From Zygnema circumcarinatum (lineage: Eukaryota; Streptophyta; Zygnematophyceae; Zygnematales; Zygnemataceae): 64,000 nt of DNA. A program made the translations under genes and the position numbers. The notes below the pieces were generated by a model that had not been told where the DNA came from, did not search any database, and was given only the letters and a program-made list of their open reading frames with translations. Where the stretch lies: NCBI GenBank assembly GCA_037447605.1, contig CM074805.1, positions 3,928,737 through 3,992,736 of the forward strand. Reading direction: 5' to 3'. Positions 20,197-33,446 of the stretch are shown here, piece by piece (the stretch's first letter is position 1; each line of letters begins with the position of its first letter).

Positions 20197-23100
20197 ATGG
20201 CGGCCTCCGACCAGTCGCGCGCCTTCCTCAAGCAGGCGCGTCGCATCATCGTGAAGGTGAGCTCAACTTCACATACGGACTCTCTCGCACAGGTCATTGG
20301 CAGCCTTTTGCTAGGCGTGGGATTTGGAACGCCTGGGCGACGCTTGTACATTTTAGGGTTTGGTTACCGTTAGGGCTACCAAGAGCGTTCGGGTTAAGGC
20401 CGGGCGGATTGATACTCAGGAGGTGTGTTCAAGCACTGTAGGATTTCTTCACTCCAGGTTTTTGGCCCCGCTTATTGCGTCTAAAAGAGTGAGGAGAATC
20501 ACGACGGCAGAGCCATGGTTGTAAAATGCATATCAAGAGCTAGGGAATGCTCTTCATCGGTTTATCGGCATCGAGTTGTGAGCATGAGCCGGCTGTCTCA
20601 CATTTTTTTGTGGTTTGCAACAGGTTGGCACTGCTGTTGTTACGAGAGCGAACGATAATCGTCTTGCAATTGGACGCCTTGGAGCCTTATGTGAGCAGGT
20701 ACAGACTCCCCTTCACTTGGAACTTCGAGAATGCAGGTCCAAATGTGGTGATTTCGGCGTCAATAGGACTATTTTGACAGTGGTGTAAGTTTAAAGTAAC
20801 TGATACAAGTGAGGCTGGGTAATTGCGGACCAAGTTCTTTCCTCGTCTTAAACCCGCTTTCCCTCGCATCTCACGCCCCCTCACCCTGCCTTTTTTCCCT
20901 ACGCCTGTCCTCTTGATCTTCCTGACCTCCTTTTGCCCTTTTAACTCACCCCGTAAATGCTGCTTTCCCATGTCTTTCATCAGCTCCTGTCTCGTTCTAG
21001 CTTCCGCTAGACTTGTAGAACTTTAAAGCCGCTTTGCCTGTGAAGCCAGACAGAACCTGGGAGCGATGGGCTAGTTGTAGCGAAGATTCATCACTGGATA
21101 TTTATTATTTCAGCTGGTAGTGGTTGAGAATAAGTCCAAAGTACGCTTAGCAGAAGCTCTGCTCAATGCCCTTTCACTGACAAACTGCTTCACGGCTCCT
21201 TTCTTGGCTTCAGCGATCGTGCTACGTTTGTTCCAGTAGTTGTTCCATTGCGGGAGTGCGGCAGTTGGTCTTCTGCCACGCTGTCTTCAAGCTTTAGTTC
21301 TGAGCCAACGTTTCTAATCAGGACGTTTCAAAGGTGCAGGTTCATCAGCTCATTCAGGAAGGCAAAGAGGTCATTATTGTCACATCCGGTGCTGTTGGAC
21401 TTGGGCGGCAGAAACTTCAATATCAAAAGCTGTTGAGAAGCAGGTAACCCTTGCTAGCCGGAGGAACTCATTTCTTTTGAGGTCCTTAGCGGTGCATCAT
21501 GCTGATATTTTATTTTACTAGTCTGAGCACATTGGCATATTGTACTTTTTATATACAGTCAGACTAGCATTTCAGCCAGAAACTTGACTGTCTCAGATGC
21601 AAGAAAGCACATGCACAGTTAATTGCAAACTCGTACAGACATGTGAGGTCAGATTATTTATTGGAGTTTGTGAAGGGCTCCAGTTTTGCAGATTTGCAGA
21701 AACCTCAAACGGATTTGGACGGAAAGCCTTGTGCAGCTATCGGCCAGAGTGGCCTCATGGCGATTTATGACACCCTTTTCGGTCTGGTACTGCTTTTGTC
21801 CTCTTTCGCTTACTGCCACTGAAAAATCCCTTGTGCTGTTTTGCTTTTGCATCGTTGACAAGTTTAGCTGCTTTTGTAATGGCTCAGCTGTCTGTACTCT
21901 GTATAGGCAACCAATAGAACAATTTGGTTGACTTCAAGTTCACTTTAACTAGAAGCGTGGATGCCGTACTGACGTACACCGTCATCACTGTTCCTTTCGC
22001 GTTAGAGTGGCAAATAGCATGCAATCTGACAGGACACTGTTGAGCGCCATAAGCTAACTTGTCTTACGTCAGAGCTTTGAAATGAGGCTGTCCTGTTACC
22101 CTTTCTTGCAAGGATTGTAGCTCCATATGACAAATCTATGTGAACCTTTCTCTTTCTTTCTTGGTGCTGGGCATGACTGTGACTAATTTACAGAAAATGT
22201 ATACCATTGAGTTCCAGCGTCAGTATAAATGTTAACAATAAGTGCGACGAAGTTAAGACTCGACCTGTTTTCCCCTTGCTAGTATTAGAGCAGGTCGCTT
22301 CAAGTGAGAAAGCTTGCATATTACGTAGCAGAAAGATGTGTTTAATAGACGTTTGTTGTTACTTTTGTTCATTGCCTGCTGGGCTTGTACCGCACGTACT
22401 TCAGTACTTTCCTACAACTCGGCATAATTTTTCGAAGTGAATTATGGACTTCCTCTAATGGAAAAACTGCTGACAGGCTGCTGTCATGTACGCCATTCCA
22501 ATTTGCTTTAACTGGCTCTAATGATTTGACGGTTTTGTAACTTTCTGTTTGCTTTGATATCTGTACAGTTGGACTGTGCGTGCTCTCAACTACTGGTGAC
22601 AGACAACGACTTTCACAGCCCGGACTTCCGAAGGCAGCTTCGGGAAACCGTGGACATGCTTTTGGATCATCACGTGGTGCCCATCTTCAATGAAAATGAT
22701 GCGATTTCAACAAGGAAGGCTCCATATAAGGTATCCCTCACGGCTGAGTGAAGTTCGTCATGCTAGAAGCGCAGTCCACAATGAGAAGGTCTGCCCTCAG
22801 CAAACGGATGAATGGCAATTGGCTAGCAGGTTGTTGAAACCTATGGCCGGAAATTGACACCAGAATTTGAAAATCTCCGAATCTGGAATTCGTATAGGGG
22901 AGTGGCAATAGAGTATTCATACAAACTGCAAACCCTAACAATAAAATAATTGAACTTCGTTTTTAGAGAACACATGAGCATACATTTGCATTGAAACATT
23001 CTGCTAGGTTCTCCAGTCTTCCAACTGGAATGTACTGTATGTCCTGTATTCGGGGTATTCTGAAAATGCGGATGCTGTCGGACCCTACAAGGTCGAAGAA

Positions 23101-26100
23101 CTTGCGGGAGCCAAATCCTTAGGAGTTCTTCGTCTAGAAATCCATAAATTTCAACGACCGAATCATCAGGTTTTCAATAATATGTTGAAATCCTTCATCT
23201 GCGATATATGGTCTGTTCACTTTTAACGTCTGATAACGGTTTCCTTTGGAGACCTTTAAAATCGCAGGATGAAACCGGCATTTTTTGGGACAATGACAGC
23301 CTTGCTGCTCTGCTTGCTTTGGAGCTCCACGCCGATGCCCTTCTCCTCTTGAGCGATGTGGATGGGCTGTACACTGGTCCCCCCAAAAACCCCAAATCGC
23401 AGATCATCCACACATACTTGAAAGAAAAGCATGACGAGATGGTGACTTTTGGCGAGAAATCGCGAGTCGGTAGGGGGGGCATGGTTGCCAAGGTGGAGGC
23501 GGCGTGGATGTCTGCTGCTGCCGGTGTTCCTGTTGTGATTGCTAGGTGAGTTGCCTGCACTTTCTCTTACGCAACTGAAAACCTCAGGTTCTGAACTGCT
23601 AATGTATTGGCTTTCCTAGGGGTTCTCCCATTGTTTAAATTTCTTCGTCAGTTGATGATTAGTCAATCCTTATTGATTGTGTCGGTGGGGTGGATGGGGC
23701 TGGGAGCACAGTGGGTTCGCCCCAAATGGCCTACTGAGGGTGATGCAGGGCGAGCATATTGGGACTGTGTTCCATAAAGATGCGCCGATGTGGACCACTT
23801 CTAAAGAAAATGGTGCCAGCAACATGGCTGTCGCGTCACGCAAAGCAAGCTGGGCACTGCAGGTACAATAGAGCTACTGAGGAAGGTGCTTGCATGCGTT
23901 CTCTTCACTTGGATTTTCAAAAAGAGGCCCTCGGGTGTCGGCCTCTTCAAATGGCATATGGAATTGGATCATCTACCCGACTCTCCAAAAAAAATGTTGA
24001 TTCTTTCAGCGCTTGGAAAGTCTGAATTTGGTCGTTCTCCTGCAGATCTGATCAAACATGTATCAGCTGTTCTAAATTTACGTATTGCTCTGGAAGGTTA
24101 TGTGAGTGCTGCATGTCACTGCACTGCTTTTCATGTCGACCTTTGAACTTTTGTTTGCACAGAATTACTTCTCCTCCTTGAACTGAGTGCTGGAATCACC
24201 ACCTGCCTTGCGGTCGAGAGCAACAACCTCTTTATCTTGTTATTGTGCAGGCCTTGAGCAGTGAAATGAGGTCAAAGATTTTGCTTGATGTGGCAGCAGC
24301 TTTGGAGGCAAATGAGTCCATCATTCTGAAGGAGAATCTTGCAGATGTGCATGCAGCAGAGCAAGCAGGCGTTTCTTCAGCCTTGCTTCAGCGCCTCAAG
24401 TTGAAGACAGGAAGGGTGAGTGAACATGGTTTATTCTATTGTAAGGAAACTGTGAATGAATCGGGTCGTTCTCCTTACTTACAATCTCGCTCCCTCTTTG
24501 TCTCTTGCCTCCTATTCTATTTCCTTCTATAGTGTCCTTCTACCTCTTCTCCTTGCCAGTTTTTTACTCTCCCTCCCTTCTTCGCCTCTCCAATGCCTGT
24601 ATTTAAGCGTTTGAGAAGGCACTTGCAGATATGCAGTCGATTTCAGATTTACACATTTGCAAATGCTGCCGATGATCAGCCTGTGGTTGCTGGGGGGGCT
24701 GTTGTGTCTGGACAGATAGGGCAGCTTGCACAAGGGATCCGGTCAATTGCTGCCATGGAGGAGCCCATTGCAAAGCCTCTAAGGCGCACTTTGGTAAGCT
24801 CCGCATCATGGAGCAGATCCTTTTTAAGAGGTTTGAAGGGAGTTATAGGGAAAAAGATTCCAAGTTAATCGTAAATGGCATTCGATACATTGGGGTTACG
24901 GATGCTGCCGCTTTCCAAGCTAGGGCTGCTTTATATGCTCAAAGGTTACATGCACTCTTCTCTATATAGGTCGCCGGTTTTCTTCTAGTTTTGTACATTG
25001 TGAGTTCTTTCAAAGTCTAAAGCGTTTCGAGCCTTTCAAAAGTGCGGCAATCTTCTTGCATGCATCTGCTGAAACCTGCACAATATGAGACTTCCATGCA
25101 TGCTGATTGCTAGGCGTCTCTTGATGGCGTTGTGGGCTGTTACCGTAGTACAGATCACTGAGGGCCTTGAGTTGGAGCAGCAGACCTGGCCCTTAGGGGT
25201 GCTTTTAGTCATCTTCGAATCCCGCCCTGATGCTCTTCCACAGGTATACCTTTAAGAACAAACTTAAGGGCTACTTTTCTTTTGCTCCAAAGCAAAGCCC
25301 TACAAACTCGTTGTCACGGAATGAGTCCGCTGATCACATTGGATCATTTTTTGCGCTTAATGAAGTTCCGGCTGACTGTAGATTGCAGCATTGGCCATTC
25401 GAAGTGGCAATGGACTTCTGCTGAAGGGAGGAAAGGAGGCTTCACGCTCCAACGCTATACTTCATAAGGTACGAAATTGGGGGCAACTTCAAGCTCAACT
25501 TTAACTTTCAGCAGGCACAGCCCCACACCTTTCATCAGTGAATGTGCTCCATGTGTCTATAACCTCTGAGAGGCTTGTAACCATCTACTTTAGATGTAGC
25601 TTTCTTCCGTGCAGTCTTGTTCGCAAAGCTTCAATTGCCTGTGTTTGTATGATGGTAAACGAAGCTGGCTAATCGCTCGGTCGGTACTCTTTGCCTGTGA
25701 TGTGGAGTAGCTTTGTTATATTCCTGCTTGAAATAGAAAAAATAGAGAAAGAGCCGTGGACTCATGTTTTCATATGGGGCTCATATGCAGACAATCACTG
25801 AAGCCCTGCCTCCTGAAGTGAGCCCAAATCTCATAGGTCTTGTCACATCCCGAGAAGCCATCTCTGATCTTCTCAAGGTACATCTCGAAGTTTCTTTGCC
25901 TCTTCTCTCCCGATAACGCTCATATATGTGGACGTTTCTGTTGGTTTTTCAATATGACGCACAGTGATGCATATTTGAATGCCCTTCCGCCTTTTTTTTA
26001 GCCGTATCCCCCCGCATTCACTCAGCTGCTGTTCCTGCTGGTTGTGCGTCCACCTGTCTGGTGAATGTTTTCATTTCATGGCTGCAACCTTTAATCTCTA

Positions 26101-28250
26101 TTTTTTGAAGGGCAGTGCTTGTGTTAATAGAATTCGCGCTTCTAGTCCCCCTATTTAGGCCTGCCCCATTTGGTCCGATTTGACAAAAACTATCTGTTAT
26201 CTGCTGAAGCTGTGTTGTGTCTCTTGGTGTACAGTTAGACGACGTCATTGACTTAGTCATTCCTCGAGGCAGCAATGAGTTGGTCTCTCACATTAAGCAG
26301 AACACAAAGATTGCCGTCCTCGGGCATGCAGGTAAGTTGGTCTACGTCTTGCAGGGTTAGCTTTAAAGGATGTGTCAAAAAGGCACCCAATAAGCAAGTT
26401 CTTCTTCGATCTTTATGCACCGCTTTCCTTCCCTCATGCCTTGCTATCTTCATACTGCTGCAAGCCCTCACTTGAAGCCCCTTTCTGTGAGACAGACGGA
26501 GTATGCCATGTGTTTGTGGACAAGGCAGCAAATCTGGAGATGGCAAAGAGGCTCATTGTCGATGCAAAAACAGACTATCCGGCCGCCTGCAATGCCATGG
26601 TCAGCCTTCACTTGAACCATGGCTGCAACAGCAAAGCTCTTTTGCCAGCTATTTTCCACGGCTCCTGCTCTCATATCGCTAGTAGACAGGACTCCGTCTT
26701 TCTGTAATTTCTTACTGTACTCACAACTTCTCCTTATTGGAGTGTGGTTGCAGGAGACTCTGTTGGTGCATGAAGAATTGGCAGCTTCCGGCGTCCTATC
26801 AGAACTCTGTACGGCCCTACAAGCCAAAGGTGAGGTATTTGGATTCAACCCATTTTAGTTTTTTCCCACTTCATGATAAAGCAGCAGGGCTTTAAAGTTG
26901 TAGAGACTTGTGCTGCACCGCCCTCTCATGTACATGACTCACCCCATGAGCTCATGAACGTGACAGGAGTGAAGCTTTATGGAGGAGAGAGAGCTGCGGA
27001 ATTCTTAAAAATTCCAAGGGCATCAGAGCTGCATCATGAGTATGGAGCCAACGAGTGCACTGTGGAAATCGTTAAGGATGCTTCTGCTGCAATCGAGCAC
27101 ATCCACATACATGGAAGGTATGTCTGCTAGTCTATGCCCATTGTAGCTTGGAATATAGGGGGCCACTACTACAGTCCCAAAGACAACAGTGCAGCTTCAA
27201 TGTGTAACCTATTTGACGAAGGGTCTGCAACTTCTTCAGTTTGATGGTTCTAATGAGAAGCAGAGATTTTGTGAGGGAGCGTTTTATCATGGAAACTTTT
27301 CGGCGTGCATACATGGCCCTGAAGATGGCTCTCTCGCCATGGAGTTTACTTATGCTTCTGACTTGGGCGGGTGCAGTGCTCACACGGACTGCATTGTAAC
27401 AGACGACACGGAAACAGCAGAGCTATTCCTTCGGAGCGTGGACAGGTAACTTTCTGAGGGCAACAGTTCTGACCGGAGTAGATAACTCTTTAGTCGAAAC
27501 CCGAAGACTCAAATTCAGAAATTCAGAGTCAGACTTATTTCCCTTAGTATCGAAGGCTTGACATATAGATGCAGCAAGAGATGAGAGTCTCGCCCGCCTG
27601 TCCACTCAATCAAAACTTTAGTTCAAACTCACAAATTGTTTGTTGTTTTCATTGGGGTTTGCAGTGCAGCCGTGCTCCACAATGCTAGTACGCGGTTCTC
27701 TGATGGCTTCCGTTTTGGGCTGGGAGCAGAGGTATGCCTCAAAAAGCAACATGGGAAAATGCCATCAGACACTCGTAGTGATGTCTTTGTTCTTCTATGA
27801 GCTGTTGAATTAGATTTATCCATATTTTATTCGATACCCACCAATCTGCGGGGATCCTCTGAACGATATTGATGCTGAGAAGTGAGTTGGTGCAGGTTGG
27901 AATCAGTACGAGCCGGATTCATGCGCGGGGTCCTGTCGGAGTGGAGGGCCTTCTGAGCACTCGGTGGTAAGCTTTTGGGGGAAAGGATGGGGACCACTTT
28001 GCAGAGCCATTGTGTGGGGCCAGAATCGGTGGTGTTTTGTTGTATGCCGTTTGCCTGCAAGGACAGGGACTGTAACTGCAGGTAGAGCTTTCCATGTTTC
28101 TCCTCTCATTTCTTTCTTTTGTCTCTCCTCAGGCTGCTGCGAGGGCATGGCCATGTTGTCAACAAAGACCAAGACATTGACTACATCTTTAAACAACTTA
28201 AATTCGATAATGCTGACACCATGATGTCCGCCAACGGCGTATCCCACTGA
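20197..28250 (+). CDS. P5CS: Delta-1-pyrroline-5-carboxylate synthase (P5CS)
   Basis: A bifunctional enzyme of proline synthesis: an N-terminal glutamate 5-kinase fused to a C-terminal gamma-glutamyl phosphate reductase. Twenty exons with matching phases give 758 residues: 20197-20256, 20624-20698, 21340-21443, 21684-21786, 22569-22730, 23268-23545, 23712-23862, 24251-24415, 24716-24793, 25154-25243, 25382-25468, 25791-25877, 26235-26331, 26496-26599, 26754-26834, 26888-27117, 27377-27445, 27665-27731, 27896-27966 and 28133-28250. Kinase landmarks are [35 protein letters not shown] and KSRVGRGGM. Reductase landmarks are [24 protein letters not shown], the catalytic-Cys segment [13 protein letters not shown], and [10 protein letters not shown]. 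The PDFRRQL segment keeps the Phe linked to proline feedback in plant P5CS. The C-terminal tail is longer than usual. Confidence 0.97.
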
Positions 28251-30067
28251 ATGAAATGAGGGGTATGTAGTATGGTTGGCATGTGCTTCGTCGTTCTATA
28301 TATAGCCTTTTTGGGCGAATAAAGCCGGCCCTAGAGAGCATGTGTGCTCCCTTAATCATTGTGTTTTTGAAGTTAGCGATTCATGGCCCAATCTGGCCAG
28401 CCCCAAAATCTGTGTTACTCGTGTGTGTCTGTGAGATTCTTTTGTATTCTCAGTTGTTCTGGCAATGCCTTGAAGCTCGCTCAATATAATTGACCAGCTC
28501 TTGTTTTGGCCGTTCTTCACTAATACCTTTGGAGTTGCATAGATCGTAAGCAAAAGAAGCCAAAATCTCCCAAACGAAGCCTCCATCTATGCTCTCTCCG
28601 TCCAATTTTCCGCCTCTCCCTTTTGCCCTTTTGCCTCTGCCACTCTCCCCTTCTCCTGTGCCTCCTCTTCACTCTCACAACGCACTCATGGCTGGCTTTG
28701 ACGTCTCCATTGCACGCCAGCCCCACGCGAGTCTAGTCATTCAAGCAGTTATAGAGGACTGTATGTGCCTTTGAATCCCCACTTTGAGGAGCAAAACCTT
28801 CATAACATCATTTCTCGGCATCGATGAAAACAACAAAGTTTCGTACGGCGCAGGTGCCTGCACGATAATTGAAGCGTTTTTTAACTTCACGTCAGAGCTA
28901 CAACAGCGGCAAAATTAAGGCACCATTTTCCAAATCTTCATCTTGCTCCTTTGAAGGTGTATGAGAGCACGTTCTGTTGCCGATGTGACTGCTAGAAATG
29001 ATGCATTTCACAGAGGCGAAAAAAGCGAGCCTGATACTGTACGCAGCTGGAAACGCAAACAGACGACACGTGGCGCAGTTTCCATTTCTGTGCTGAACAT
29101 GCGAGCAGCCGCGTGTAGCGCGCTGTACGGCCCGCAGCGCCCCCCGAGCTCGTCCCTCAAAATCAAGCATATACGGTAAAGTCAAATTAGAAAAAAAAAA
29201 AATAGAAATATGCGCCTGCGTGGAAGAGAAGGTAAGGAGAAATAAAAGGTTTGGATCTCCCTATGAGCCGATGATGTCGTCCCCAAGCGCTGACTGCGCT
29301 CTGAGTTCAAGCAGAAACATGCAGTCATTGCACTTCCATTTCATCCAACAGGGTTCAGAGTTCTAGCTAGACTGTTCCTGTGGATTTTCTGATACGAAAA
29401 CTTTTAAAACGTGAATCCTGCATGGAGTAAATTTCCTTTGCTCCATGTCATTTCTTGAGTAGGATGTAGATGTGCTGCTGAAATATCGTTTTGTTACGAC
29501 CCTAGTTGTTCAACTGAAATGAAGGACAACACTTGTGTACACTGACACTTTGAAATTTCAGTTATTCTTTTTCTGGAGGGATTTGGAAAGCATTTGATCT
29601 GCTCATAAAAAAGCACACGGCAACATTTCCATAGCCAACTAATCAGACTGAAGCGAAACGAGCTATAAAGCATGTAAGTCGAGCAACAGCGTAAGCCCCC
29701 AGTTTAGCACCAAAGCTACGAAAAAAAAACGAAAAATTGAACTACCTTCAGGAGGGGGGATGCCCTAAACCTTGGAAGGAAACGACTCTCTTGAGTCTGC
29801 CTTGCTCTGAGATTAACAGCTACTCCGGCTCGTGTCCTAGCAAATCCATCAAATGTGAAATATAAAGGTTAGACAAAATTTACAAGCGCTCAAACTACCG
29901 AACTGACGCCGCCTCTACTCTCCAAATGAACCTACTCGAGGTCGTTATGAACTCGCCAATGTTCCCTTCGCCCCTCTGGAGCCATCGCTTAATGAGAGCC
30001 TTTGCTGCAACATATAAGCCAAGCATTTCCAGCTCTTGTTGCCCCTTTCTCATCGTGGAAAGGTCTG
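28251..30067. other. Convergent intergenic region, P5CS to PRP38
   Basis: About 1.8 kb that holds both 3' UTRs. A short open frame at 28589-28774 contains a Pro/Leu-rich run with no recognisable family. A CACGTGGC element lies near 29070, and oligo-A runs near 29190 and 29725. I see no convincing gene. Confidence 0.5.
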
Positions 30068-32918
30068 CTACATGCGTAGGGGCTTAAGTCCTAGAGATGC
30101 TCGAAGTCGATTTGCCTCTGCAATTTCTGGATCTTGGTGGTCAGTTCCATCGGCAGCTTTCTTCTGCTTCTTCTCCTTCTCTTTCTTGTTTCTCTTCTTG
30201 TCATCGTCTACAGTGGCATCCTCCATGTGGACATCCCCTTTTCCTCGCCTGCCCAAGAACACGCATTCACCATCATCACAACCACCCCATTTAGAGTGAC
30301 TAACGAACCAATAACAAGAGGTCTGGAAAAGGAAACTATTTAACTGCCAGCACAGAATGTCATCCAGACAGTGCAGGGCCTGTCTCTAGGCAGAAATGGC
30401 ACGGGATAAAAGCAATGGCCAACATCCCTCAGGCGGTCCAAATACTGCTTTTACTGAAACCTCCGAGGGGAATTTGTTCATACCTCCGTCGATCTCCATC
30501 AGGGCTTTCACTCCGATGCCGCTTCCGTCTGTCTGGGGACTCCTCCTCTTCCCGATCTCGTCCTTTCCGATCGCGATCACGCTCGCCATCCCTATCACGA
30601 TCCCGATCTCGACCTCTGTCCCGGTCTCTACCTCTGTCGCGATCGCGGCTGCGCCCATATTCCCTCTCACGATCCCTATCCCGATCACGATCCCTGTCTC
30701 TCTCCCTATCCCGATCCCGGTCACGGTCACGGTCACGATCCCCACCTCGATCCCGATCACGATCTCTATAAGTGTCTCGATCTCGCTCTCTGTCCCTGTC
30801 GCGATCCCGGTCCCTGAAATCCCGTCCATCCAGCACGAGTTTTGTCACATCGTTGACCACAACCAACAAAAAGGTCGAAGAGAAATGTAACAATATGCCG
30901 CCCATCATACTTCTCACTGCACACTGTCAGTGCAGAGACACCTGGCAGAGCGACATAAAAGCTTTAGGATGCCCATGCAAGTTCGCCCTTTGCTCCTATG
31001 CGCCTTCCAACATCTCCAGCAGCAGAGCTGTTATAGAAGTACGCATACAGGGCAACAGGGTGGCAGCTCATGGTCCCGTGGACTGCTGTGGGCAGCTGGG
31101 GAGAGCTATGCCAGAATACCAGGGAAGGTGCATCCACGGAGGCTTCTCTGGAACATACTCATTTAGACAACACGGACATGGCGAATTGAATGCAGCAAAC
31201 ATGTAGAACAACCAATCAAGTATGTCGCGGGGAGCACAATTGCCTTCAGAAGGAGTCCGAATGATCATGCGTGTCTGTTTCCAAATGCAGAATGGTTCAG
31301 CCCATTCCAAAACTGCTGATAAGCAGAACGAGGGATACCTGTAATCTCGGTCCCGCCGATGTCTGTCCCTCTCCTTCTCATGATCACGATCCCTTGCAGG
31401 ACTCCGTCGCGGTTCCTAGGTACCCAAACGCCGACACCCCTCTTACTCACAAGAACAACACTATTCCCGCAGTAATTCATGTTCTCTAAATATGTCTCCA
31501 TACTCCAAACAGCATGCTGATGCAAGTCCTAACTTCAACACAGGATTTCCATAAGATAGTTAGCTGCTGGCTCATGGAAGCTCATGCAGAATCAACCATT
31601 TTCTGACAAAAATATGTCAATGGATTAGGTACAACCTCCGAAATCAATGGATTCCGCATCTAACAGACGAACAACGATACTACATCTATCGGTGTTCCTC
31701 CATCCATCTTCATCCCCTCTCCTGCCTAGTAAAGTCTCGCACAACTCACCCTGTCCACCTCCATCGCATCCCGTCCTGCCCTACCATTGGCCGTCTCTTG
31801 CTCTTCTTCCTTTTCCTCTTCCTCTTCCTCTTCAAAGTCATCTTCCAGGGCACTCCGTCGAGGCTCAAGCTGTCCCGAGCTCTCGAGCGTCCATCTATGA
31901 ACAAAGACGTCGGTGAGAACAAGCTCATCAGTACTTAAGAGAAAACAATTTCGTGCATCCAATTTCGCTGTGAAAAGGCTTCAATGTTTCTATTCCATTC
32001 AAGAACGGGAATTTTGCCAAGCTTACGTGCCTTTTGGGAATTCGAGGAAGCGCAATGTCGCAACAGTAGTCTTTAGTGAGCAGAATGTCCACAAACTCGT
32101 CTACGTGTGCCAAACTGGACTCTGTACAAAAGCATGATGAATATTTGGTTAATGAGGACACGGCTGACATCAATTGTTGACCATGATCTAGCTGCACACA
32201 GTGAATCCTTCAACGCCCATTCTCTTCCCCAAAATTTATCCTTACTTCCATCGCTCAGCTTTTCTCGAAGCTTGCGATAATCGTTGTAGAGGGGCTCCAA
32301 ATACTGGTACACATCCAGTGGCTTTCCAACAAGGCGGAGATAAAAGGCGCCAAGAATACGTACATACCTGCAGGAGGCAGTAGAATTCGGCCCTTACCAA
32401 CATGCAGTAGCTATGCAAACACTTGACTGCGATCTTGAAGCACCAACAGCAAGATCAATAGCAACATGACAAAGGTCTGCTCAGGTTAAAGGTTTGGGAT
32501 AACACATACTTGTAGTCTTCATTCTTGATAAACTCCACCACAATTTCCTTCTCTGGCTGTATCTGCAGCATCTTCAGTGTAAGGCACATAAACGGAGTCG
32601 CTTTACGGTTTCCTCCAAATGTCCCACCAAAATGATCAAGCTCCATGGCCTTGTCAACGAGTGTCTCAGCTGCAACCAAACGTAAAGCAGCTGATAAGCT
32701 TCTAGAGTCCCTTCCTTTACTACTTTGTCTCTAAACAGTTGGTTGTCAATCAGTAGAGCCAGGGCCATTCCAGCGGGCCCTCCTTTACCTGTCAAGCCAA
32801 AGCACTGCTCCTTCCAGTACGTATTCTGATAAATCTTTGAGCGAAGAATTTTCTCTACAAGATTCTGAGGGTTCGTCCCGTGCACGCTCTTGGCGCGCGG
32901 ATCCGTCCTGTTGGCCAT
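30068..32918 (-). CDS. PRP38: Pre-mRNA-splicing factor PRP38 with RD/RE-rich tail
   Basis: PRP38 is a spliceosomal B-complex protein needed for activation. Eight exons: 32789-32918, 32510-32669, 32246-32367, 32031-32121, 31750-31894, 31339-31415, 30484-30813 and 30068-30248. They give 411 residues in one frame. The N-terminal PRP38 domain includes [34 protein letters not shown] and [17 protein letters not shown]. An acidic [14 protein letters not shown] stretch and long Arg-Asp/Arg-Glu repeats follow. The C-terminus, [19 protein letters not shown], matches plant homologues. The fourth intron matches the family only with a GC donor (AAAAG|GCACGT); a GT alternative four bases on needs a different acceptor and adds residues. 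A telo-box lies in the 5' leader. Confidence 0.95.
30484..30813 (-). repeat. Degenerate 6-bp coding repeat (Arg-Asp)
   Basis: Exon 7 of PRP38 is built from CGGGAY/CGTGAC-type hexamers that encode RD and RE dipeptides. The complement reads as long false Ser-Arg and Ile-Pro repeat frames. Confidence 0.9.
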
Positions 32919-32949
32919 GGCTGGCCCTCCCCTGTCCCCCTCCAGCAAG

Positions 32950-32961
32950 TTTTTAGGGTTT
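32950..32961 (-). promoter_or_regulatory. Telo-box in the PRP38 leader
   Basis: AAACCCTAAAAA on the minus strand, about 30 bases upstream of the PRP38 start codon. Telo-boxes are common in plant genes for RNA processing and translation. Confidence 0.5.
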
Positions 32962-33327
32962 CTTGGCACCGTCTCCTGAACGGCGTCCCTGCTCCTCCGC
33001 CTCTCCCCTCTCCATGGTCGTTAGCTGCTACGCTGCCGTTGGACCCAACTGTAACTGGAAAGAAATTGGCGCGATTTTCAATTCTTTTCAAACAGCAACA
33101 CAGAACGCGTGCATGGCCGTCGGTAAATTGGACGGCCACTAAAACTCAAGGTGTTTGGCTTGATGCTAAATTTGTTGAATTTTCTCGAACTACGCACGGC
33201 GTTGCATGACTTCTGACGGCCTGGAACCGAGGGTGAAGGAGTAACCTTGGAACCCATTGACATTGTTAAGCCTGGAAGTACAGTAGAGTGATTTCAGAGA
33301 AGGGAAAATGGCATTCCAGAACATTAG

Positions 33328-33446
33328 CTTTTTTCTTGCGTCTTTTAGGTCCTATGTGACCAGTTCCTCGTGGTACTGATGTTGTTTTTTGTCCGTGTAC
33401 CTTCGATGACGTCGACATCGTGAGATCAATGCCAATTCATTTCCAT
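33328..33446 (+). repeat. Dispersed repeat copy R3 (both boxes)
   Basis: Contains GACCAGTTCCTCGTGGT, then TTTTGTCCGTGTACCTTCGATG, CATCGTGAGATCAATGCCA and a TTTCC end. The hairpin is altered to GATGACGTCGACATC but still largely self-complementary. Confidence 0.85.

Noticed and set aside
30396-31206. Plus-strand frames rich in Ile/Pro/Ser/Arg opposite PRP38.
   Set aside because: They are the complement of the PRP38 Arg-Asp hexamer repeat and neighbouring introns.
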